From Trueperaceae bacterium (lineage in GTDB: Bacteria > Deinococcota > Deinococci > Deinococcales > Trueperaceae), in the NCBI GenBank assembly GCA_024636105.1, contig JAGXHO010000091.1, positions 1 to 5,041 on the forward strand: 5,041 nt of DNA, read 5' to 3'. Made by a program: the position numbers and the translations under genes. The notes under the pieces are model-generated. The model searched no databases and had not been told where the DNA came from. It saw only the letters and a list, made by a program, of their open reading frames with translations. Positions within the stretch are counted from its first letter, which is position 1. Each line of letters begins with the position of its first letter. Below are positions 1 to 5,041 of the stretch, piece after piece.

Positions 1-275
1 GCCACCGCATCGGCGTGCTCGCCTCGGCCCACAACGTCCGGGTAGCGCCGCACGTATCGATCGGCAGCGCCATCCACGTCATCGCCTCGCTCCACTGGGC
101 GGCAAGCGAACGCCAGGCCTTCGTCCACGAGTTCCCCGTGTTCGCCAACCCGTTGGTCGACGACCTGCTCGTCGAAGGTATCGACTGGCGTGCGGGCTAC
201 CTGCACGTGAGCGACCGCCCCGGCCTGGGCGTGACGGTGAACGAGGACGTCGTGGCGCGCTACCGGGTCGCGTGA
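1..275 (+). CDS. Enolase-superfamily sugar-acid dehydratase-like protein, C-terminal part (5' end outside window)
   Basis: Seen: an open frame enters from the left edge (first complete codon at base 3) and ends at TGA 273-275, giving the last 90 residues of a protein. It contains APHVSIGSAIH, the segment holding the catalytic His at the end of the seventh barrel strand in mandelate racemase (MR) subgroup enzymes, then HEF, NPL, a DLLVE segment and a C-terminal PGLGV motif typical of this family. By hand alignment about 45% of these residues match the end of the next gene, so the two are tandem paralogues. Known: this superfamily abstracts a proton alpha to a carboxylate using Mg2+, and many operonic members dehydrate aldonates or aldarates. 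Inferred: a cytoplasmic acid-sugar dehydratase feeding the kinase and aldolase downstream. The metal ligands and KxK motif lie outside the window, so activity and substrate cannot be judged. The stop is 25 bases before the next start, consistent with one operon. Confidence 0.88.
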   Translation, partial: HRIGVLASAHNVRVAPHVSIGSAIHVIASLHWAASERQAFVHEFPVFANPLVDDLLVEGIDWRAGYLHVSDRPGLGVTVNEDVVARYRVA

Positions 276-288
276 CGCGGCGCCGGCC

Positions 289-294
289 GGAGGA
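289..294 (+). promoter_or_regulatory. Shine-Dalgarno site for the second enolase-superfamily gene
   Basis: GGAGGA lies 6 bases before the ATG at 301, a near-perfect ribosome binding site. It fixes the start of that gene and is the only strong plus-strand Shine-Dalgarno sequence in the window. The three genes downstream start inside 4-base overlaps without one. Confidence 0.85.
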
Positions 295-300
295 ACCGAC

Positions 301-1521
301 ATGAAGATCGTCGACGTCGAAGCCATTGCGATCTCCGCACCCAACCCGGCCGGGACGTACTGGGGCAAGGCCACGTGGGGCGCCGGCACCGGCGCCGTGC
401 CGAGCCCGACGGCCCACTGGCAGGAGACCCGCTTCCCGCACCCAGGACGGATGCGACCGTCGTACGCCACCGGGATCGACACCTGCCTCGTGCGCATCGA
501 GACCGACACGGGCATCGTCGGCTGGGGCGAGGCGAAAGCCCCCGTGGCCCCGCGCGTGGTGCGCACGATCGTCCACGACCTGCTGCGCGACCTGCTGATC
601 GGCGCCGACCCGCGCGACGTCGAACCGATCTGGGAGACGCTGTACGCCTCGATGCGACTGCGTGGCCACGAGAGCGGCTTCTTGCTCGAGGCGATCAGCG
701 GCGTCGACATCGCGCTCTGGGACGTCGTCGGCAAGCACTTGGGCGAGCCCGTCCACCACCTCCTCGGCGGCGGCTACCGCGATCGGGTGCCGGTCTACGC
801 CTCCGGCGTGCCCGCCACCCGCGCCGGAGACGGCGAGGCCGACCACCAGCGCATGCTGGACGCGGCCGCTGGCGCCGTCGAGCGTGGCTTCGGCGCACTC
901 AAGATGGCGAGCGGGCTGGGCGCCGAGGCCGACGTCGCGTCGGTCGCCGCGGTGCGCGCCCACGTCGGTCCGGACGTCGAGGTCTACGCCGACGCCGCCG
1001 GCAACTACGACGTGCCCACGGCCGTACGCGTGGGGCGCGAGCTCGAGCGGCTGGGCGTCGGCTTCTTCGAGGCCCCGCTCCCGCACGAGCACGTCGAGGG
1101 GTACGGCGAGGTCGCACGCGCCCTGGCCATCCCCATCGCCAACGACGTCATCACCAACCGCTACCAGGTGCTCCGCTACCTGCGGGCCGGGGGCCTCGAC
1201 CTGGTCCAGCCCGACGTTTGCCGCGCGGGCGGCTTGACGGAACTGCGCCGGATCGCGATCCTCGCCGACACCTTCGGAGTCGCCTGTACCCCCCACGTGA
1301 GCATCGGCTCGGCGATCCACTTCGTCGCCTCGTTCCACGCGGCCGCCGCCATGCCCAACCTGGTCCGCCACGAGTACTGGATGGGCGAGAACCCGCTCGG
1401 CGACGCCCTGTTGGTCGAGCCCGCGCTCGGTCTGGTCGACGGTTGCGTGCGCGTGCCCCAAGGACCCGGCCTCGGCATCGAGATCGACGAGGCGCGCGTG
1501 CGCGCGCTGGCGGTCGCATGA
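301..1521 (+). CDS. Mandelate racemase/muconate lactonizing enzyme family protein, probable aldonate dehydratase with atypical active site
   Basis: A 406-residue protein with an N-terminal capping domain (about 1-150, including AISGVDIALWD at 131-141) and a TIM barrel (about 160-395). Metal ligands align as Asp231 (ADAAGNY), Glu257 (FFEAPLP) and Asp282 (IANDV). The His-Asp dyad of the MR subgroup is present as Asp305 (QPDVCRAGG) and His332 (TPHVSIG). Spacings 231-257, 282-305 and 305-332 match P. putida mandelate racemase closely as I recall it. Odd: the KxKxG motif reads K201-M-A203-S-G205, so the second, normally catalytic, Lys is Ala, and the third metal ligand is Asp rather than the Glu usual for this subgroup. 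It also lacks the DxH seen in E. coli DgoD, having Asp-Ala-Ala. Inferred: dehydration of a hexonate to a 2-keto-3-deoxy acid, with His332 as main acid/base. The operon points to galactonate or a stereoisomer. The start is supported by GGAGGA upstream, and the stop overlaps the dgoK start. Confidence 0.9.
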   Translation: MKIVDVEAIAISAPNPAGTYWGKATWGAGTGAVPSPTAHWQETRFPHPGRMRPSYATGIDTCLVRIETDTGIVGWGEAKAPVAPRVVRTIVHDLLRDLLIGADPRDVEPIWETLYASMRLRGHESGFLLEAISGVDIALWDVVGKHLGEPVHHLLGGGYRDRVPVYASGVPATRAGDGEADHQRMLDAAAGAVERGFGALKMASGLGAEADVASVAAVRAHVGPDVEVYADAAGNYDVPTAVRVGRELERLGVGFFEAPLPHEHVEGYGEVARALAIPIANDVITNRYQVLRYLRAGGLDLVQPDVCRAGGLTELRRIAILADTFGVACTPHVSIGSAIHFVASFHAAAAMPNLVRHEYWMGENPLGDALLVEPALGLVDGCVRVPQGPGLGIEIDEARVRALAVA

Positions 1522-2489
1522 CCGCGCCCCGCGCCTACGCGGTGGTCGACTCCGGCACCACGACCACCCGGCTCCGGCTCTGGGACGGCACGGACGTGCG
1601 CTGGTCCGGCAGCGTCGCGGCCGGCGCCCGCGACACGGCCATCAGCGGCGCCCCGACCGCGATCCGCGCGGCGGTCGCCGACCTACTCGCCCAGGCGACC
1701 GAGGCCTGGGGTACGCGCCCCGATGCGGTCATCTGCTCCGGGATGATCACCTCGAACCTCGGGCTGCACGAGGTGCCGCACCTGCTGGCCCCCGCCGGGC
1801 CCGCCGAGCTCGCCGCCGGCATCGTCCGCGTCACCTTCCCCGACCTGGGCACCATCGCCTTCGTCCCCGGCATCAAGACGCTCCCGGGCGCGCTCGCGCT
1901 CGACGCGCTCGACGCCGGCGACCTGCTGCGCGGCGAAGAGGCCGAGGTCACCGGGCTGCGCGCCCGCCTCGGGCTCACCGAGGCCGCCACCTTCCTGCAC
2001 TTCGGCTCGCACCACAAGGCCGTCGACGTCGACGCCGACGGGCGCATCACCGGCTCCCGCACGGCCGTCACCGGCGAGCTCCTGGCCGCCGTCGGCGCCC
2101 ACACGATCCTCAAGAGCAGCGTCGTGCCCCTCGACGAGCTCGCGCTCGACCTGGACGCGGCCCTGGCGGGTGCCGACGCTGCCCGCGCCCACGGACTGGG
2201 CCGGGCGCTCTTCCTCGTGCGCGTGGGGGAACAGCTCGCCGGCCAGAGCCGCGGCACCATGACGAGCTACCTGGTCGGCGCCCTCGCCGCGCTCGACCTG
2301 CCGCTCCTGCCCCCCGCCGGGGCGACGCCGATCGTCCTGTACGGGCACGGCGCGTTCCCCGAGGTGCTGGCGGCCCTGTTGCCCCGGGTCGGCCACACGA
2401 CCGTGCACCGCGTCGACGGCGACGCCTCCGACCGCGCTGCGGTCGAGGGCGCCGTGGCGCTCTTCGAGCACGCCCAGGCTGCACGGTGA
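1518..2489 (+). CDS. dgoK: 2-dehydro-3-deoxygalactonokinase (DgoK family)
   Basis: A 323-residue sugar-acid kinase that should phosphorylate 2-keto-3-deoxygalactonate at C6 with ATP, in the cytoplasm. Seen: a phosphate-binding N-terminus with D11-S-G-T and TTTRL, CSGMITSNLGLHEVPHL near residues 74-90, the GEE-A-E stretch from Gly139 (compare GEET in the E. coli enzyme), GSHHKAVDVD at 163-172, and YGHGAF from Tyr275. These match the DgoK family rather than the PfkB-type KdgK. It is about 30 residues longer than E. coli DgoK (292, from memory). The ATG at 1518 overlaps the upstream stop (ATGA). No convincing Shine-Dalgarno precedes it, so reinitiation after the upstream gene is likely. The reading frame stays open far upstream of 1518 inside the previous gene, but that translation is Arg-rich shadow sequence, so the overlap ATG is the correct start. 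Product and pathway are assigned from family plus the adjacent aldolase; exact substrate stereochemistry is inferred. Confidence 0.92.
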   Translation: MTAPRAYAVVDSGTTTTRLRLWDGTDVRWSGSVAAGARDTAISGAPTAIRAAVADLLAQATEAWGTRPDAVICSGMITSNLGLHEVPHLLAPAGPAELAAGIVRVTFPDLGTIAFVPGIKTLPGALALDALDAGDLLRGEEAEVTGLRARLGLTEAATFLHFGSHHKAVDVDADGRITGSRTAVTGELLAAVGAHTILKSSVVPLDELALDLDAALAGADAARAHGLGRALFLVRVGEQLAGQSRGTMTSYLVGALAALDLPLLPPAGATPIVLYGHGAFPEVLAALLPRVGHTTVHRVDGDASDRAAVEGAVALFEHAQAAR

Positions 2490-3127
2490 CCGGCGCGGCG
2501 GCGTTCGCGGCCGCGGTGCGCCAGCACCGGCTGGTCGCCATCCTGCGCGGCGTCGAGGCCGCGACGTTGGCAGCGCGGGTGGCGGCGCTCCACGAGGCCG
2601 GCGTGCGGCTGATCGAGGTCGCGCTCTCCGAACCGACGGCGCTCCGCACCCTGGAGGCGCTGGTCCGCGTCGCGCCCGACGACCTGATCGTCGGGGCCGG
2701 GACGGTCACCACGAAGGCCACCGCGGAGGCCGCGCGGGCCGCGGGCGCGCGCTACCTCGTCACGCCGCACGTGGCGCCGTCGGTCTTCGCCTACGCCGCG
2801 CACCACGACCTGGGGCTCCTCGCTGGCGCCCTCACTCCCACTGAGATCGCCACTGCCCGCGAGGCGGGCGCAACCTTCGTGAAGCTCTTCCCAGCGTCGA
2901 CCATGGGGTCCGGCTACGTGAGGGCGCTGCTCGGCCCCTACCCGGACCTCGAGGCACTGGTGGTGGGCGGCGTCGGCAGCGCGAACCTGGCGTCGTACCT
3001 GGACGCCGGCGCGTTGGGCGCCGGGGTCGGCGGCGCGCTCGCGGCCGGCGACGCCAGCGATGGCTTCGCGGTCGCGGCGGCGGAGGCACGAGCGCTCGTC
3101 GCGCTCCTCGACGCACGCGCCGCATGA
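2486..3127 (+). CDS. dgoA: 2-dehydro-3-deoxy-6-phosphogalactonate aldolase (KDPG/KDPGal aldolase family)
   Basis: A 213-residue class I aldolase (E. coli DgoA is about 205). It cleaves a 2-keto-3-deoxy-6-phosphosugar acid to pyruvate and glyceraldehyde 3-phosphate. Seen: LVAILRGVE near the N-terminus, the general acid/base Glu44 in LIEVALSEP, VGAGTVTT, LVTPHVAP, the Schiff-base Lys133 in FVKLFPAS, and VVGGVGSANL in the phosphate-binding region. The Glu-Lys spacing of 89 equals that of E. coli KDPGal aldolase (Glu37/Lys126). The start is GTG within the GTGA overlap with dgoK. No good Shine-Dalgarno is visible, suggesting coupling, and the position immediately before the family's conserved AILRG segment supports it. 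The pairing with dgoK favours the galactonate stereochemistry over KDPG (Eda), but sequence alone does not exclude dual specificity. The stop overlaps the next start by 4 bases. Confidence 0.92.
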   Translation: MTGAAAFAAAVRQHRLVAILRGVEAATLAARVAALHEAGVRLIEVALSEPTALRTLEALVRVAPDDLIVGAGTVTTKATAEAARAAGARYLVTPHVAPSVFAYAAHHDLGLLAGALTPTEIATAREAGATFVKLFPASTMGSGYVRALLGPYPDLEALVVGGVGSANLASYLDAGALGAGVGGALAAGDASDGFAVAAAEARALVALLDARAA

Positions 3128-4254
3128 TCCGCACGCTCACGCCCGGCGGCGTTCTACGCGGCGAGGGCGCCCTCGATGCGACGGGCGTGTCGGTCGCCCA
3201 ACTCGGTACCCGCCCGCTGATCGTGCACGGCGAGGTCGGATTCGCGCTCGTCGCCGACCGACTGCGCGCGTCGCTCGCCGGCGCCGTCCCGAGCGTCGCC
3301 GAAGTCGCGCACGCCGGCGCGGTTACCGCCGAAGCGATCGATCGGCTCGCGCATCACGCGCTCGCCGGCGGGCACGACGTGGTGGTCGGCGTCGGGGGTG
3401 GTCGCGTCCTCGACGCGGCCAAGGGGGCCGCCGACCGCGTGGGCGCGCCGTTCGTAGCGATTCCGACCAGCCCCGCCACCTGCGCGGCGACCACGGCTCT
3501 GAGCGTGCTCTACGACGATGCCTGGGTCTGGCAGGCACCGTCGCCGACGCGCGCATGCCCGGAGCTGGTCGTCCTCGACCCCACCATCCTCGCCGCGGCG
3601 CCGGACCGGCTGCTCGCGGCCGGCGTTTTCGACGCGCTGTGTAAGGTCGAGGAGGTGCGCATCGCCACCCGCACCGTGCAGACGTCCGACCCCTGGCGGG
3701 ACGCCGCGCTGGCCGTTTGCGACGCCCTCGCCGCCTGGGTCGACCCCGCCGCGGGGGCTCTGGCGGCCGGGTTGCCGCAGGCGCCGGCCGATCGCACAGC
3801 GCTCGCCGAAGCCGTCGTGGTGCTTCCGGGGCTCATCGCCGGCCTCGCTGGCGAAGGGAACAAGCTCGCGGCGGCCCACGCCGTCCACAACGCGCTCACG
3901 CGCGTCCCGGATCACCACCGGTCGCTCCACGGCGAGCTGATCGGCTTTTCGCTCCTGGTGCAGGCGGTGCTGGACGGCGCGGACGACGCGGCACTAACCG
4001 CGCGCGTCGCCTGGATGGCGGGGCTGGGCCTCGACGCCTCGCTCAATGCCCTCGGGTGCGGCGGTTACGTCGAGGCACCGGAACCCGTTCTCGCGTGGCT
4101 CTCGGCAGCGCCCGCGCTCCGACGCGCCTTCCCGGACACCGACGAAGACACGTTGGCTCGGGCGATCGAGCGCGCGGACCGGGCTGCGCGCCACCGCGGC
4201 ACGGGCCTGGCCCCTCACCCCAACGCCGTCCCCAACCCGTTCAGCACCATCTGA
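3124..4254 (+). CDS. Iron-type alcohol dehydrogenase family protein, hydroxycarboxylate dehydrogenase A (YbdH/HcxA)-like
   Basis: A 376-residue member of the GldA/iron-containing alcohol dehydrogenase family. Seen: a Rossmann-like NAD(P)-binding half with G89-V-G-G-G and D97-AAK100, the IPTSPATCAATTALSV segment (113-128), and a helical metal-binding half. Metal ligands are Asp170 (FDALCK), His252 and His269 (AAAHAVHNALT...LHGE), matching T. maritima glycerol dehydrogenase ligands as I recall them. At the position where glycerol dehydrogenases have a substrate-binding Asp (STDAPTS), this protein has Cys120 (ATCAATT), as does E. coli YbdH/HcxA. It also shares AAAHAVHN and LVQ with that protein, so glycerol dehydrogenase is the poorer label. 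Role in the operon is inferred: NAD(P)-dependent interconversion of a 2-oxo acid or sugar acid and its hydroxy form. The start lies in an ATGA overlap with the aldolase gene. The last 17 or so residues look like an extension and run 40 bases into the opposing membrane-protein gene. Confidence 0.88.
   Translation: MIRTLTPGGVLRGEGALDATGVSVAQLGTRPLIVHGEVGFALVADRLRASLAGAVPSVAEVAHAGAVTAEAIDRLAHHALAGGHDVVVGVGGGRVLDAAKGAADRVGAPFVAIPTSPATCAATTALSVLYDDAWVWQAPSPTRACPELVVLDPTILAAAPDRLLAAGVFDALCKVEEVRIATRTVQTSDPWRDAALAVCDALAAWVDPAAGALAAGLPQAPADRTALAEAVVVLPGLIAGLAGEGNKLAAAHAVHNALTRVPDHHRSLHGELIGFSLLVQAVLDGADDAALTARVAWMAGLGLDASLNALGCGGYVEAPEPVLAWLSAAPALRRAFPDTDEDTLARAIERADRAARHRGTGLAPHPNAVPNPFSTI
4215..4254. 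other. Convergent 3' overlap of two coding regions
   Basis: The final 13 codons (with stop) of the plus-strand dehydrogenase gene overlap the final 13 codons of the minus-strand MarC/YhgN gene. No hairpin with a T-tract is visible in or around the overlap. The two transcripts therefore probably read into each other and have complementary 3' ends, or terminate by a factor-dependent mechanism. Confidence 0.85.
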
Positions 4255-4811
4255 ACGGCGAGCATGATCAGCAGCATGCCCATCAGCCTCGCGATCGCCT
4301 GCAAGCCGCGCTCGCGCAGGACCCGGTAGAGGGCGGGCGCGGCCAGCAGCACCGCAGCGGTGATCGCCCACGCGACGAACACCGCGAGCGCCCAGTGCCC
4401 CATCTCGGACGGCGCGGTGCGCGCCATCAGGATGACCGTGGCCATCGCCGACGGCCCCGCGATCAGCGGGATCGCCAACGGCACCAGGAACGGCTCGCCG
4501 TCGGCCTGGTGGCCCATCAGCCCCTCCGGCCGCGGGAAGATCAGCCGCAGCGCGATGATGCCCAACACGATGCCGCCCGCGATGGTGACCGATTCGGACT
4601 GCAACCCCAAGAAGTCGAGGATCACCTGGCCGACGAACAGGAACGTCATCAGGATCACGAGCGCGAAGGCGAGCTCGCGCGCGATGACGAACCGACGCCG
4701 CGCCGGGTCGACCTCCTTGAGCAAGCTCAGGACCAGCGGCACGTTGCCGAACGGGTCCATCACGAACAGCAGCACGGTGGCGGCGGACCAGATGTTGGCG
4801 CCGAAGTCCAT
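4215..4811 (-). CDS. yhgN: MarC/YhgN family integral membrane protein
   Basis: A 198-residue inner-membrane protein, nearly the same length as E. coli YhgN (197). Six hydrophobic segments lie at about 8-30, 45-68, 74-93, 108-129, 140-162 and 174-194. The two half-repeats carry the family hallmarks: MDPFGNVP at 18-25 in the first half, and PLAIPLIAGP at 111-120 in the second. ARRR and the RRFVIARE region after helix 1, and LRLIFP with GEPF before helix 4, also match YhgN. Known: the family was once linked to multiple antibiotic resistance (MarC), but that role was not upheld. Some archaeal members are reported as neutral amino acid transporters, so the substrate here is unknown. The ATG at 4809-4811 is preceded by a purine-rich ribosome site 5 bases away. 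The gene faces the sugar-acid operon and is probably co-transcribed with the DUF3291-like gene, not part of the catabolic pathway. Confidence 0.93.
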   Translation of the reverse strand: MDFGANIWSAATVLLFVMDPFGNVPLVLSLLKEVDPARRRFVIARELAFALVILMTFLFVGQVILDFLGLQSESVTIAGGIVLGIIALRLIFPRPEGLMGHQADGEPFLVPLAIPLIAGPSAMATVILMARTAPSEMGHWALAVFVAWAITAAVLLAAPALYRVLRERGLQAIARLMGMLLIMLAVQMVLNGLGTALG

Positions 4812-4816
4812 GGCGA

Positions 4817-4826
4817 TCCCCCCTCT
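4817..4826 (-). promoter_or_regulatory. Shine-Dalgarno site for the MarC/YhgN gene
   Basis: On the minus strand the bases read AGAGGGGGGA, ending 5 bases before the ATG at 4811. This supports the chosen start, from which the first membrane helix begins within ten residues. Confidence 0.7.
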
Positions 4827-4856
4827 GCTACCCAGTCGACCGCAGGGCGGTGGCGC

Positions 4857-5041
4857 TCAGGTGGTCGTCGGGCTCGGCGCGTAGCCCCGCACGGCCTCGC
4901 GGTCGATCGCGCACGCACGTCCGTCGGCGTCGAACGGCGATCGGAAGTCGAACGCCCGCGCGCTCGGGCCCGTGGTCGCGAGCTCCGCGTAGCGCGCAGC
5001 GGCCTCCGCCCAGGTCGGCTGGTGCCCCTCGTCGATCCACC
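4857..5041 (-). CDS. DUF3291-like protein, C-terminal fragment (5' end outside window)
   Basis: Seen: a minus-strand frame open from the right edge (first complete codon at 5039-5037) to TGA at 4859-4857, giving 60 residues with no start codon needed inside the window. The translation has the form W-IDEGHQPTWAEA-ARYAEL-TTGPSARAFDFRSPF, which matches the C-terminal signature of DUF3291 proteins as I know it: Trp, GH-PT, a helix, then GP-RAF-F and a final Phe. Known: DUF3291 proteins are small (about 140-160 residues), cytoplasmic, with a fold related to antibiotic-biosynthesis-type monooxygenases, and of unestablished function. The other minus-strand frame open here (4828-5040) is Arg-rich and lacks this pattern. 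The stop is 45 bases upstream of the MarC/YhgN start on the same strand, so the two may share a transcript. Assignment is by motif memory on a fragment. Confidence 0.72.
   Translation of the reverse strand, partial: WIDEGHQPTWAEAAARYAELATTGPSARAFDFRSPFDADGRACAIDREAVRGYAPSPTTT

Noticed and set aside
276..300. Possible promoter between the two enolase-superfamily genes.
   Set aside because: The gap is only 25 bases, GC-rich, and mostly the ribosome binding site; there is no room for a recognisable -35/-10 pair.
79..1461. A 460-codon open frame on the minus strand opposite both enolase-superfamily genes.
   Set aside because: It is the complement of clear, motif-bearing plus-strand genes and crosses the boundary between them. 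Its translation is low-complexity (Arg, Gly, Ala, Val, Asp, His) with no domain signature, as expected from GC-rich antisense sequence.
375..1517. The dgoK frame stays open for 381 codons upstream of the chosen ATG, suggesting a fusion protein.
   Set aside because: The upstream translation is Arg/Pro-rich shadow of the enolase-superfamily gene. Family homology begins at the ATG at 1518.
1683..2471. Minus-strand open frame of 262 codons opposite dgoK.
   Set aside because: Gly/Val/Glu-rich antisense shadow without motifs; the DgoK frame explains the region.
3154..3930. Minus-strand open frame of 258 codons opposite the dehydrogenase gene.
   Set aside because: Shadow frame of a gene with all metal-binding and nucleotide-binding motifs intact on the other strand.
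4840..4850. Short hairpin (CCGC, 3-base loop, GCGG) between the DUF3291-like stop and the MarC/YhgN start, considered as a terminator.
   Set aside because: Only 4 base pairs, no T-tract, and such pairs are frequent by chance at this GC content.
4360..4884. Plus-strand open frame of 174 codons opposite the MarC/YhgN gene.
   Set aside because: Ser/Thr/Pro/Met-rich antisense translation. The minus-strand protein has six membrane helices and both family motifs, plus a ribosome binding site.

Overview
The window is uniformly GC-rich (about 70% by eye, with strong G/C preference at third codon positions) and almost entirely coding. This is a free-living bacterial chromosome of a high-GC lineage. 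The phylum cannot be fixed from these genes alone. I see no tRNA, rRNA, CRISPR array, insertion sequence or compositional break.

Layout: bases 1-4254 hold a plus-strand sugar-acid catabolic operon whose upstream end lies outside the window. In order it carries the C-terminal 90 residues of one enolase-superfamily (mandelate racemase/muconate lactonizing type) enzyme, a complete paralogue of it (301-1521), a DgoK-type 2-keto-3-deoxygalactonokinase (1518-2489), a KDPG/KDPGal aldolase (DgoA/Eda family, 2486-3127), and an iron-type alcohol dehydrogenase resembling E. coli YbdH/HcxA (3124-4254). The last four genes are joined by three consecutive 4-base stop/start overlaps (ATGA, GTGA, ATGA) with no clear Shine-Dalgarno sequence, so they are probably translationally coupled.

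On the minus strand, a six-helix MarC/YhgN-family membrane protein (4215-4811) converges on the operon and overlaps the dehydrogenase tail by 40 bases. Upstream of it on the same strand is the C-terminal end of a DUF3291-like protein (4857-5041), cut by the window edge.

Working model: the enolase-superfamily proteins dehydrate one or more aldonates to a 2-keto-3-deoxy acid, DgoK phosphorylates it at C6, and the aldolase splits the product into pyruvate and glyceraldehyde 3-phosphate (the phosphorylating De Ley-Doudoroff route). The dehydrogenase is not part of the textbook galactonate pathway and may make or recycle a hydroxy-acid substrate. The points most worth follow-up are the unusual active-site signature of the complete enolase-superfamily enzyme, which has Ala in place of the second KxK lysine and Asp as third metal ligand but keeps the His-Asp dyad, and the presence of two paralogous dehydratases beside an HcxA-like dehydrogenase.
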